Assembly: GCA_900074885.1 (NCBI GenBank)
Contig: FJUW01000021.1
Location: forward strand, 496,001-560,000
Source: Rhynchosporium graminicola
Taxonomy: Eukaryota > Ascomycota > Leotiomycetes > Helotiales > Ploettnerulaceae
Direction: 5' to 3'
Length of the DNA: 64,000 bases
Below the pieces are notes generated by a model. It saw nothing but the letters and a program-made list of their open reading frames with translations, did no database searches and was not told where the DNA came from. Position 1 is the first letter of the stretch; each line of letters begins with the position of its first letter. The position numbers and the translations under genes are program-made. Shown here piece after piece: positions 11,253 to 22,951 of the stretch.

Positions 11253-13190
11253 TTTGATGATGATTTATTGAGGATTTCCAGTATTTAATCTATGTATGTA
11301 TCTTCCGAGTCGTGGTGTTGTGGGATAAAATGTTGTCATGAAGGAGACAAAGAGATGGAGTTGGACCAGGCAGGCGACGACGACGACCTTCAGCCCTTGA
11401 GGGGCGGCGTTCCACGTCAGAGGCCAAGTAGCGAGGCGTTAGACGGCGTGGTCAAGTGCCCGAACGGAGTCGACGGAGTCTAATGCCCCGCTAGTTGAGC
11501 CTTGTTTACTTAAGCGAGACTCTATTTCCGGATCTCCATAAACACGAGATGAGTCGGGAGGCGGCGTAAATATTAGCTGGAGATATCATGAACATGTATA
11601 TGTGATTGTTAGTCGTTCTTATACCTTCCAAACCATTCCACTATAGAGCGGAATCAAGCAGATGAAAGATTTCGAGCTCCGGGGAGGCTGGCTGCCAATA
11701 GTTCTTCTGTACCAGCTTATTTGTGATTCCATCACAAGCTTCCTCGTCTCCTGTTCCCTGCCACCTAGCTATTCTCTACTCTATGTACTTCTATTGATCC
11801 GCTCAAGCAATCTAATCTAGTCAGCGAAGGAAATCTAGTACTGTGACTACAGTAAGTCTTGTTACTTGCGGCAGTTATCATATCGATAATCCCATACTAA
11901 GTACAAAACAACTCCTAAACTCGAGGTGTGCTATATCATCAAGAGAGATACAACGTTATCCAGTTTCAATCCCTAATGCTCTGCTTGTGTATTTCTCACA
12001 TGCGATCTTATTTGTGCTGTTACTGGATGCTTATATTCCTGCCTTCTTCGCAATGTACTTCTCTTCCCTGAATAAGCTGAAGCCGATCGCTCCTTTCTCT
12101 ACTTCAACATGTCGATTGATTGTTTTGGTTTCAAATCTTCCGGACCACTCTTGATACAGTATATGTCGTGCCCATTGCCAGTCACGACGTTCTGCAGCAG
12201 GACATCTAGCTGCCTAGCTCTTCTCTCCGGTCTCAGTATATGTAAGCAAGTACTTGAATTCTAGAAGACTCAAGAACTCCCTCAGCCACACGACAAGTCC
12301 TCAAAGTAAAAACTCCGGATCCACAAACCCAGCTCTCGAGACGCCATTATTTCCATCCTCCTCTTCTCTCACTCACACGACCCATCCTCGTTCCTCGCAT
12401 CCATGACCCAAACCAACCCTCTCCTCGATCCCCGGGACACACATTCCCAAGACGACTGACTGACCCATCACAAATATTCCCTTTCGTGCCTTACTATAAA
12501 CCATGCCCGCTGCCCGATGCACACAAGTATCCCAGCCCATGCCGGACAAAGAAAAATAATCCCACCCATGCCTTCTTCGATCACTCAGCTCCTTTTCTCG
12601 GGAAAATGATGCAGACCATCTCTCGTCTACTCACGACCTCGGGTCCCGCGATCTAAATTCCACGCTTTGGTCAGTCCTCGATGGCTGAACACACGCATTA
12701 CTACACCTCATTCAACCACCGCAAGAAGTGAAGCGCCGAAACGACTTGCCTAGCCATCCCAAAAGAAAAAAAGCCCCAAAATGTAGCGTACGTAGAACAT
12801 TACTAATCTTCCTCGTCCTCCGCCTTACCACAAGCCCAGCATCCAGTTCATACGTCAAAAGCTACTCGACACGATATACGAACCAGCCAGCTCAGGATAA
12901 GTACAGTAGCACAGGAAACAGTCACAGTCAGGCCAAAAAGAAGAGAATAATGACAACACAGGTTCCATTATTAATTATTTGTCGAGCATCATCATCATCT
13001 TCGGCATCCACCGACCATTTTCATCCTATCCATTTACCCATACAGCCTCCATTCCAATAGGGGTATTTCCACAATGCCCACCAATCCACCAATCAATCAA
13101 CCTGATTTAAACGCCTCCTTTTCCCAACCCCAACCTCCACTCAACCCATCCCAACCCATCCCTTCCCAATTCCTATCCCTGTCCCTCTCT
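11253..13190. other. Intergenic stretch without supported genes
   Basis: It holds the promoter of the membrane protein gene on the left and the probable 3' UTR of the transglutaminase-like gene on the right. Several short open frames lack coding character. CT-rich stretches at about 12360-12460 and 13120-13190 are low complexity. Confidence 0.4.
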
Positions 13191-15713
13191 CTAAACCAAA
13201 TCCCAGCTACAAATCCCCCCAAAAGGCCCCATAGCAACCTTCCCCATCTTCCGCATATACTCCTCCGTACTCAATCCCCGAGCATCCCTCCCCTCCACAA
13301 AATTGACAGTGAAAATTCCCACCGTCTGTCCCGGCGCACCCAAATCCCTCGCTTTGACATCACACCAATACCAAAACTCATTCTTTTCAAAAGGAACATA
13401 ATCCTCTTTCCTCCCATCTTGGCCTTTGATACTCAAGATAAAGACGTATGGTTTGCCAAGATGGTTGTTATTGTCGTCCCAGTGTTCGCACACCTTTGAG
13501 AATTGGAAGCGTATCGTTTCATTGGTGTTGACCTTGATGCGTTTCTGGGGCGGTGAGAAGGACGTTATGTCAATGGCGTTCTTCCCTTCTCCATCGCTGA
13601 AGACCTGAAGAGGTTCCTCCCCACAAGGACCCAGCATGTATTCCTCCCAAGTCGGAATCCTCCTATCCTTCCGGAAGAAATACGCATCATCCTGTGGGAA
13701 ATGCTTCAACCCAAACGCCTCATTACTCATCGTGAATTGACTAGGCGTGAAATCCTTGTTGTACACCGAGCCATTGACGTTGCCAGCTCCCCAACATGGA
13801 TCCAACAATTTCCACTCCCCGTTGTCAATCCTCACCGCATTCCATGCGTGGCCTGATGGGTCCCGTGGAGGTGGTGCCTCACCTGGTTTGGTGGGCGAGT
13901 ACCCGAAACCTTTTCCGTGACCTGTTACCATTACCGCCTCTAATCCGGCTTTGAGTGCGATGGCTGAGAATACGCCAGCGTAGCCTCCGCAGACGGCGAG
14001 ACCAGATGTGATGGTGTCTCTTGGCTCGACGTGCTTGACGCGGTTTCCAAAGAAGGCGTCGACGTCGTATGCGATGTTATGATGGAGCCATGTGAAGATA
14101 ACACGTGCTTTATCTGTTGCGGATGAGAATGGCGTGCAGAGGACATCAGCGAGGTATCCTGTCAGATCATGACTACGGGGAAGGGAGTGCCGTGGAAATT
14201 TGGTGGAATGCTCGTCAGGAGCGGAGAAGTCTCTACAGCGTAGACATCCTGATGGAACTCCTGCGACTCTGGACTGGACGGATTGGACATCTCTCGCAGT
14301 CGGTTTCGAACTCATTTTGATAGGTGGAGGGACACCATTTGTCTTCGTCTTTGTAGCATCCGACAATTTGATGCCAGTCCCCTCCTCGACGAACTTGATC
14401 AATGGTTCTAATTCTCTTCCATAAATATACTTCTCCGATTTCCCTTGTTGATCAATGAGGAAGATCCCTGGGAATATATCGAAGCGATAATCATAAGTAA
14501 GCTTAGGATACTTTTTGGCGTCCACTGCGGCAATAATCAAACGATCCGAAGCAAAGGAGAAAAGGCGTCCCAATTCCTTGTAGTGAGGCTCGATTTCGGT
14601 GCAATTTTGACATAGTTGGGAGTAAAACTTTACCAAAGCAAATTTCCCTTTGATAGCTGAGTGGAAATTCCCTTCATCGAGCTCTATGACCGCAGGACCT
14701 GGACGTGAAGTCGGTAAAGTTGGTGCGGGCCTAGGAGCTGGATATGGTGTCTCTTTCTGCTTGTTACCAAACCCCATTTGTAAAATTGACTTGGTCGCTG
14801 CAGAGGGTGGCGGTAACCTTCGAGCTGCTTGAGGAGGCGTTTCGTCAACCTGGCCATTGCTGCACGATCTCGATGGAAATCTTGGTGGTCCACTAGGCCT
14901 AGATGGCAGCTTGGGAGCCTCCAGCATACGATTCCCCCTCATCGGAAGCTCAGGTGTCGATTTTGCAGTAATCTGATGAGGTCTCACAGGAACCACTGGA
15001 GTGGCCCTCACATTCGTCTTCCCCGTCCTCCTCGCATCCTCTTCTCTCTGCCTAGCTTTCTCTTCCGCGACTCTCGACTTCTCCTCATTATCTCTCTCCT
15101 TCGCGATCCTGTTCTTCTCCTCAGTTTCTCTCCTGGTAGGTGGCAGAGGCGGGAGTTTGGCCTCTCCTAGCGCTGGCGGTAATTTCCTCCCATTCTCCCC
15201 TGACGAGACGCTCGTCATGGAACTCCCATATCCCAATGATACGCCTGAGACTGTTGAACTATGTGACAATGTAGACGAGTTCGAACCCCTTCGAACCATC
15301 TGCGTACCAGGTACTAACGGGATTGAAGATTTCCTCGGTGGTAAAGCTGGAGAAGGTTGTGATGCCTTACGAATTGGCAGAGGGGGTGGGCCATTTCGGA
15401 CTGGTAGAGAAGGAGGAGGCTGTTTTGCTGTTGTAGGTTGGTCTCGATCGACTGGAGGAGGAGGGAGGAGAACTTGTCCCCGTGCTCCCAAAGGCTGATT
15501 GTTGACTTGTTTTGTGACTGCCGAGCCGTAGGTAGGTAAGGGAGGATTGTTGATTGTATGTCTGGTTGGGAGGTTAGGTCGATTGGCAGGCGGCGGAGGA
15601 GGAGGAGGGCGTATTCCTGTTGGTGAGGGTATCATGGGGTTGCTGTTACTTTGCTGGTTCAGAGCTGCAATGCGCGCCTGGAGAGACATCATTGGAGGTT
15701 CTGCATCTGCCAT
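13191..15713 (-). CDS. Cyk3-like transglutaminase-domain protein with internal thioredoxin/PDI-like domain
   Basis: Single-exon frame of 840 residues. Residues 1-340 are low complexity: poly-Pro (PPPPPPPANRP), many PPLP and LPxR motifs that could bind SH3 domains, and a charged coiled-coil-like stretch at about 194-230. Residues about 342-450 look like a thioredoxin fold: VIELDEGNF, ALVKFYSQLCQNC with a CxxC at 368-371, and FDIFPGIFLI with a cis-Pro candidate at 415. Residues about 500-650 are a transglutaminase-like core with a plausible triad Cys575 (GLAVCGGYAG), His622 (SGHAWNAV) and Asp638 (WKLLDPCWG). The C-terminal about 190 residues are the extension seen in fungal members. Cyk3-type proteins act at the cytokinesis ring, where the Pro-rich part could bind SH3 partners; that role is inferred. 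The thioredoxin insertion is unusual and is continuous with both neighbours in one frame, so it is not a gene-model artefact. Confidence 0.88.
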   Translation of the reverse strand: MADAEPPMMSLQARIAALNQQSNSNPMIPSPTGIRPPPPPPPANRPNLPTRHTINNPPLPTYGSAVTKQVNNQPLGARGQVLLPPPPVDRDQPTTAKQPPPSLPVRNGPPPLPIRKASQPSPALPPRKSSIPLVPGTQMVRRGSNSSTLSHSSTVSGVSLGYGSSMTSVSSGENGRKLPPALGEAKLPPLPPTRRETEEKNRIAKERDNEEKSRVAEEKARQREEDARRTGKTNVRATPVVPVRPHQITAKSTPELPMRGNRMLEAPKLPSRPSGPPRFPSRSCSNGQVDETPPQAARRLPPPSAATKSILQMGFGNKQKETPYPAPRPAPTLPTSRPGPAVIELDEGNFHSAIKGKFALVKFYSQLCQNCTEIEPHYKELGRLFSFASDRLIIAAVDAKKYPKLTYDYRFDIFPGIFLIDQQGKSEKYIYGRELEPLIKFVEEGTGIKLSDATKTKTNGVPPPIKMSSKPTARDVQSVQSRVAGVPSGCLRCRDFSAPDEHSTKFPRHSLPRSHDLTGYLADVLCTPFSSATDKARVIFTWLHHNIAYDVDAFFGNRVKHVEPRDTITSGLAVCGGYAGVFSAIALKAGLEAVMVTGHGKGFGYSPTKPGEAPPPRDPSGHAWNAVRIDNGEWKLLDPCWGAGNVNGSVYNKDFTPSQFTMSNEAFGLKHFPQDDAYFFRKDRRIPTWEEYMLGPCGEEPLQVFSDGEGKNAIDITSFSPPQKRIKVNTNETIRFQFSKVCEHWDDNNNHLGKPYVFILSIKGQDGRKEDYVPFEKNEFWYWCDVKARDLGAPGQTVGIFTVNFVEGRDARGLSTEEYMRKMGKVAMGPFGGICSWDLV

Positions 15714-17147
15714 TTGGACTGGAGGATCCCTCGATGAAGTCCGTTCCTGGGATCTCGTATTGATCCAATTCGAAAGAGCATAGAATGTTTGCTCGACTGT
15801 GGATGGTAGGACAGGCTACAAAGAGATGGAGGAGTACTCTCAGTGTTGTTGAAGTGAATGTATATATCCTAGGACCAACGAAAGTATCTCTCCAACATTG
15901 AGAGAATGCAACATCGCATGCCGTAACGAATGAAGGCACGACGAGCTGATAATGAAAGCTGGTATACGAAGTGAAAAGAAAAGGATGCGCTATCACCACC
16001 GCAGTGGAATTGAGGCTATGGAGATGCAGTGCAGTGCAGTGCAGATGCTGTGCCGTCGGTGGAAGTCAAGGCTCTAGCAGGCTTGTGTTAGTGACTCTAA
16101 AACGAGATTTAGGCTCGCCAAGCCTTATATTTAGTGGGGGAACTTTACGCGGGATCTTTGTCAAAACAATAAAGAAGTGCACCTCAAGTAATATATTTCA
16201 AGCGCTGGGTGTATGATTATATATATTCTATACAATGGGCTCAAACTACACGGCATATCGCACTCTGTGTACCCACGGTACTGTTCTCAGTGACTCATGC
16301 TTTGGGATTCGCACGGTTGAGGATTCTGAGGATTCAAGCAGATGGCGGGCGGGGTGGCGGGGGTACGTTCCATGGCATGCTCGGCTTCAAGGCTGAGAAA
16401 CACTAATAAGCAGTGCTTCAATACCTCCCTACCTAGATAAGTAAACAACGTAGGCGAGTCTGTAGGCACGCCTAGCACCACGGCCATTACTGCATTGCTC
16501 ATACTGTGCAGGCGGCTCAGAGCAACTCCATTGAGAGGAAATGAAATTGGGACTTGGAAGGGGACATTTAGATTCAGGTCTCCCGTTGCTGTGCTGAGCT
16601 TCTGGTCAGTCAGATATACATACCTGCGAGCTTTGTTGACAAGTGTAGACGGAGCATATTTCCGTGAAGCGAAGCTGGTGGGAGCTGAATCTTACGTGAC
16701 ATTCCAAGAGACAGGATTCACATACAGGTCGAGAATAAAGATCAAAAATAAATATTGCGGTGGTATATAACAGATCCTGCACCACCTTGCCTGCCAACCC
16801 CTCTTCCTTTCCCTTTCCTTGCCTAAGGTAGGTAAAGAACCAAAAAGATCAAACAAATCTCCCTCCCTGCCATATGTCTGGTGTAGCCCAATATCTACAC
16901 ATCGATCGTGGTCTCCCGTACTGTCGTGAACCGGACTCCTAGAACTCCTCCAGCCAGCCAGGTCGTTCGTGAACTTCATCCACTCCATGCCATGCCATTC
17001 CCGACCTATCCAGATCCCAACCGCTAAAATCGAAAAATAGAAGGGTGATTATTACAATAGATATGTTCATGAGATCGTGTCCCTCCTCTGTTCATTTCCT
17101 CCCGGTCTGAGAGCTTGATCTGCTCCTATATGAGAAGTCCGTTTCTT
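15714..17147. other. Intergenic stretch without supported genes
   Basis: Upstream of the transglutaminase-like gene and downstream of the rhodopsin-like gene. A GTGCA pentamer is repeated at about 16026-16044. The short open frames present lack family similarity. Confidence 0.4.
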
Positions 17148-18750
17148 CTACTTGAGAAGTCCCCCAACATCCTGCAATGAGTGGTTCGTCTTCTGTCTCG
17201 AGAGATTTACCGGTTGCAGATGAGGCGATTGTTCCTGTTGAATAGTCTGTAACTCATATCCCCTACTCGGATTCCTATCCGCTCTTCTCGGACCCAGCAA
17301 ACCCCCTATATCTTGGAGCAGAGCCGAAGATCCCCTCCGCGGCGGTGGAGGAGAAAGACCCTGCTCATGACTCCACGTCGTACTCAGCGTTCCAAAAACC
17401 GAACTCTCCCCATCAGTATCAGTCTTCATCGAGCTCCCTCTCCTCGGCTGATCACCATCCAACAGTCCTCCCACATCGAAAAACGAGACCTTGCGAGGTG
17501 TGAGAATCGAGGATATATCGCCCGGACTGTGGGCTTCCCCATTCTTGATCATATCGATCTCATCACTCGTATCACTCCTCTCCCCCGGAAACTGCCAATC
17601 TCGCCCGACAAGCCTGTGCGCTTTCACGGGTATATTTCCCGCTACAGCCATCGGCGCCGGTCGAGGCGTCGGCGTCGCTCGTCGTAGTTCCGGATCGACC
17701 GACATGCCCAGATCCCGAACGAGATCCTCATCACTTCCCCAATGCCGAATGACGGTTCCTCTCCTACTCGTCGTCCGCTCCACACTATCGCTCATAGAGC
17801 CAAACTTCCACCTCTGTTTCTTGACCCCCCGATCTCTCACAAACGACCCCAGAATCAACGCATTCGCCACGGCTGTCGCGAACAGAATCTCGACCGACGC
17901 CAGAAGAGACCGGTACTGTTGACTCCCGTGCCTATTCAGGATATTCGGTAACCTGTACATCGTCGTGCCCGCGGGCAGCAAACTCGCCGAGAAGAGCAGC
18001 ACGAGTTGAATCTTCCTCTTCATGCCCATCTTGCTCCGGATGATGATCGGGATCGGGAACACGACCAGTAGGATGTCGGTCACGATATCACATGTCCCCA
18101 TCGTGAGGAGCTGGGCGTATCCTTGTCGACATCTCCCGCCAGGGTCAGGCACGACTTGCCAGTAATGGCTGAACGGTTGACATTCAGCCAGATCCGCCAC
18201 GATGGTCGCGAGGAATGTGAGGAGCAGAACCCAGCGAATGATCTGTAACATCCTCTCGTGCGAGCGCGTCCAGATATTGATCGTGAGGCGCTTGAAAAAC
18301 TCCGTGATGGTGAATTTCAGCATCCATAGTCTAGCAGCCGAGTCAGTTCTCTCGATCCATCCGATGTCAAATAACCTTTCCTCAAACCGCCGAGATCAGA
18401 AGAGAGAAAGCAAAAACCTACGTCGCAGCATACAGAATCCTACTCGCAAGCACCAGCCTGCTCCCCGTCACCCTATGCCGCACCTGTTCGTCCGACAAGC
18501 CCGTCGTAATCGCATTATTCGTCCCATACAGCAAAATAACATGCACGAGCGCCATGCGCCCAAACAGCGGAATCACACACCCCAACGCCAGCCAATCCTC
18601 CTTGAAGAGTTTCTCCGTCCGTATGTACCGGCCACAGACCCGGAAGAGGATTATCACGGCCGCGAAGATCGTGCACCACCAGCACACCAACAGCGTCGCT
18701 TTGTCGTCGCGGAATGCGCGGGCGGCGGGCGCACTGCTGTATATCGACAT
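17148..18750 (-). CDS. Rhodopsin-like fungal integral membrane protein (seven-helix)
   Basis: Exons on the minus strand are 18422..18750 and 17148..18330; the 90-nt intron (GTAGGT...GCTAG) splits one codon, giving 503 residues. The first about 290 residues hold about seven hydrophobic segments, among them [36 protein letters not shown] [15 protein letters not shown], and [16 protein letters not shown]. The [10 protein letters not shown] and CQPFSHYW segments fit the fungal rhodopsin/PTH11-related integral membrane family (DUF3112/Rhodopsin_dom type), whose members include cell-surface receptors, mostly with unknown ligands. No CFEM domain is present. The long cytoplasmic-type tail is Ser/Arg-rich and holds three near-copies of a D[VI]GGLL motif, the last at the very C-terminus. 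The gene is flanked by long intergenic spaces. Confidence 0.85.
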
Positions 18751-21700
18751 GTTCGGTGATGTCGGATGGGAGCTACCACGCCCGTCTACCTCCGCAGAGG
18801 GGACGAGCGAGGAGTTGAGGGGATTCGCAAGATGTTCCTATTCGAATCCAAAGATTATGGGAATTGTTCGATGCGACTCAATTGCACTCCCCGGTCTGGT
18901 TTTCTACCCGGGTGAAGATTGCGGCGCATAGGCCGGGCTTCGCGATTCGATGTCTTGAAGTGTCTCGGAGAACGGACAATGTATTGTGTGTCGTTTAATG
19001 TCTGCGTCGTGTCGCGTGTCGCTGCGTCAAAATGACGTTCTGATGCTGATTTGGACCCTGAAAGAGGCGCCCCAGCACGGTGGTTTTCGTGCGTAAGTGG
19101 AATAGACAGGCGGATGGGCGGAAGTGCACTGATTAAATTACTCGAGGACTATCGGATCATATACTTGACATATACTCGAAGTAAGATATACGGTCCGTCG
19201 ATACTTATGGAAGCGGCGCGGCGCAAGTAAGATGTATATCGGTGAGAGAGAGTCAGTCGTACAATGTCGGTCGAGACTCGAGAGTGGAGGAGAAACGACG
19301 GACGAACCACTATGGGGTGGGAGCACCGAAACTGACAAGGCTCTTGTCTTTCTTGATACTGTAAAGCTAACTAGGTAGTAGGATGGCAAGGATTGACAGA
19401 TTGGAAGATGTGCCCAGGCCAGGCGTGTGTGGCACGACAGCGGGAGTGGATAAGGGAGAGGAAACGGTAAAATGGTAGGTTGGTAAGCCGTGGAATACAA
19501 TAATGGGGGTCTTTTTGGCTGGGGATCCTGGCTTTCGATAACCTGGTCCGTACATTCACTTGGAGAGCTTAGGTCTTGAATCTGGTTAAATACTGAGACC
19601 AATAGGTTGGTAAACTTAGTGATGAGGGTCCTGGGCTACATTTGAGAATGAGGGCTCTGATGCTGGAAGTCTGTTAGTGAATACAGTACAATGGCTGATG
19701 GTTCCGATCCGCCATCGTTCCGTATATCCAGTTGCACACAATTGTCAGCTTATCCGTAAGCTGCAGTCCCAGAGACTTTTGTGTACAGATACTGTACTTG
19801 AGATCGGGTATCTGTACTTGGTATCAGCAGGACTTCGGAAGTATTCAAAGTCCCGAACTCAAGATCCAACCTCGTATTGTAAAACGTCCAGCAGAACTTC
19901 AGAAGCGGAGATCAAGAGGCTACTACCCAGGCTCCAGGGCACTACCCAGCAGCAGGGAGGAATAATAGTCTGCTTTCCTCTTCTGAAGATAAGGGACTAA
20001 CGCCACCTTATCTTGTTACAGGATGGGGCAACGGCTATCAATAGCGGGAAGTCGAGAGCTGTTGCCCAGATTGCCCAGTCCCCAGCCAGTGAGAAAATGC
20101 AATACTTATATCCAGCAAAGAGAGCCGAACAAGGCAAATGGTATATCATGTCATGTCCACATCGTCTCCTCTCAATTAATGACACGCCACTATCCAAATC
20201 TGTACACTTATACTTCATTCGAAGGCCTGATCGTGTCGTGCTTTTCGCACCTCGCATTATAATAGGTTCCGCAATATAATAACCATTTAGATAAACAGAT
20301 TAGCACCAGGACAACATCGCGGACGCTTGGAAGGCGTTGAAGTCCAACAGGTAATTTGACACTTTTGACACTTTTGACACCTGCCGGCGCCGTTACCGAC
20401 AGCCGATCTGGCTCCAGCTAGTTTTGACAGCGGTGATGATCTTGTCCTCTTCTATCCCGTCTTGGTCCGTCTTACTCGCCATCTATCACATTCACATGAC
20501 CGTCGACACTGATCCAAAGGCTCGATTCGAGCCCCGGTCGACAAACCACCATTTCTCCCGGCTGAAGGGATCGAGCTAAATAATGGGGTTACCGAACGAT
20601 TTTGCTTTTCGGTTCCGGCACCGCGTTTTTACATGTGCGAAAGAAAGAAAGAAAGTTAGTTCCGCAGCACCGCGCGGATGTCTGTGGGCAATTTGAAGCC
20701 ACGGTCATAATCAGCCCGAACCGCCGAAGGGACCTTCGTGTGATCGGAAATTAAGGTGAGATGATGAAATATGCCCTTATCTGATAGATACTGTATCGGA
20801 ATCATACTTCATATTAGGTGAAACTTCAGAGGTTGGTTGTAGATAAACATCGCACGATTGGACAATGCCACTATGCCACTTTGATGGTGTGCCGAATCCA
20901 TCGAGATACTTCAATCGAGAATCATTGCGAGGTGTTAACCATCATCCACTTGGATAGACACGGGATACCCGGGACTCTCTGGCAGCAGCAGTACCGCTGT
21001 TACACTTATATGCCATGGGACTAATAGACGTGCCCGCGGTAAGAATTGACGGAACTCACAATCCAGCTTTGGAAAAATGATAGAGATCGCTCTTGTCGCA
21101 AGATAGCCCAGAAGCCTCTCTATTGGAAAGGTAATTAATCAATTATTGACCCAATGTTCCTACAGTAGGTAGAATGAAGTACCAAAGCCTCGAACGCGCG
21201 TCGAATTCGTTCATCTCCCTCGAAATTGACGGATGAAGCTGCAGCTAGGCAGGCCTGTAATGGCTTTTCAGGCTCCTCGATTAGGAAAGTATGTAGAAGG
21301 TATGTATGTATTTAACGTGATGGTGCTCTACAGAGGTACAGCGGTTAAGTATTCTCCCGGGTTAAGATATTGTCCGCACACCAACCAATATGGGGAGCCG
21401 GCGGATCACAACAACAATTCAACGACTACAGATTGATCTCGGACATATTTTATATCAGGCGATAGAGACACTTCTGAAAAGTAGAATAGCACAATTTCCG
21501 GAGTTTTCGATCTTCTGCTCATCTCATAAAATTGCCTGTAAGAAGGAAGGAGTCGGTTGTCAATTTTCTGCGTGCTCGCTTGTTTGGCGTGCGACTAATA
21601 TTGTAAACCGCGAGGTATTGTTATGGTTACTGTAGTACGAAGTACAATCAGCAGGGGCTAGATGACTTTACTGCAAAAGGGATAATCCCTAGTCCGTACT

Positions 21701-21980
21701 GAGCTTCTCGATCACTGATTAAGTAATTTATGCATCAAGGGGTGACTGAGTGAGGGGGTGATTGAAGCTTACTTAAATCGAAGTTCCACATCCCGGTTGA
21801 CCCCACGTTATGCGACGAGACAGAGAATTTCCAAGTATCACCGGTGAACATATCGATATATAAATATATTGATATATAACCCACTATCGATTACCACAAT
21901 CGGAAGAACGTGAGAATCCACGACGCGTGCCCTTGCTCTCTCAAGTCGCCTCCTTCGAAACAGACATAGAAACACTTACA
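18751..21980. other. Long intergenic stretch without supported genes
   Basis: About 3.2 kb. A nonamer TTTTGACAC is repeated three times at about 20347-20371, and a GAAA microsatellite lies at about 20640-20655. TATA-rich sequence at 21855-21882 lies about 100 bp upstream of the acetamidase start and could be its core promoter. The short open frames look random. Confidence 0.4.
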
Positions 21981-22951
21981 ATGGCGCATTCATTTCACGT
22001 CCATATCCCATCTCAAATGGGACAACTCCCTCACTCCAGCCCTCACAGTATCCTCCGGAAGCACAATCTCCTTCGACCTCCTCGACGGTGGCAAATAATC
22101 AAATTACAGAAACATCCACTGCCACCGACGTGCCGAACCTCGACCACACGCTCGCCGATCCCGCCATAGGACCCGTATACATCACCGGCGCCTCACCCGG
22201 CGACGTCCTCAAGATCGAATTCCTGGATCTCAAAACCGCCCTGTTCGGATGGACGGCCATCTTCCCCAGCTCCCTCGGCCTTGGCCTTCTAGCCGACGAG
22301 TTCCCCGATGCGCAGCTCAAGATCTGGGACCTGGAAACGCATAGAGAGGAGGGATACACGGTGTTCAAAGAGGGTATCCATGTCCCCATCAAGCCGTTCC
22401 TAGGTGTTGTCGGTCTCGCACATGAAGAGAATGGTCAATTCAGTACTATCCCTCCTTATATCACGGGTGGGAATATCGATTGCAAACACATCACCGTCGG
22501 CTCGACGCTTTACCTCCCGGTCAAAGTCCCCGGTGCGTTGTTCAGCTGTGGAGATGGTCATGCCGCGCAAGGAGATGGGGAAGTCTGTGGTACTGCTATC
22601 GAGACGCCTATGAAAGCGACTGTACGCTTGACGGTGGAGAAGGGCAAAGATTGGGTCACGAGTCCGCATTATTTGACTTCGTTAGAACATTCGAAACATC
22701 ATGCCATGATGGGGAATAAAGGCGAATATGCTGCTTTAGGAATCGATCCTGATCTCAGAGAGGCGAGTAGGAAAGCGTTGAGAGGGTTGATTGCTTGGTT
22801 GGTGGGTGAGAAGGGGTTGACGAGGGTCGAAGGCTATATGTTGGCCATTGTTGCGGCGGATTTGAAGATTGCTGAGGCGGTTGATATGCCGAATTATGCG
22901 GTGGCTTGTAGTTTGCCGTTGAGTATTTTTTTTGGACCGCCGTACGCTTGA
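21981..22951 (+). pseudogene. Acetamidase/formamidase gene with two frame breaks near the 5' end
   Basis: The family hydrolyses short amides to ammonia and an acid, for nitrogen use. The start reads MAHSFHVHIPS from 21981. The family sequence continues in the next frame from 22015 (KWDNSLTPALTVSSGS, SFDLLDGG), and then in the third frame from about 22097 (NNQITE) to the stop at 22949..22951. The long last frame holds family blocks: PGDVLKIEFLDLKTA, FGWTAIFPSSLG, KPFLGVVGLA, TGGNIDCKHI, LFSCGDGHAAQGDGEVCGTA. The second break fits one extra A in GGCAAATAAT; the first fits a small deletion or an extra base. No in-frame ATG near 22088 could rescue the long frame. Total length would suit the short (about 320 residue) family form. 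Whether this is a true pseudogene or two sequencing errors cannot be told here, because the rest is free of stops. Confidence 0.8.

Noticed and set aside
12728..13499. Two plus-strand frames rich in Pro and Ser
   Set aside because: Low complexity, and the second overlaps the C-terminus of the transglutaminase-like gene on the other strand.
15275..15300. tRNA T-loop-like GTTCGAACCCC
   Set aside because: Lies inside the transglutaminase-like coding region and no acceptor or anticodon arms surround it.
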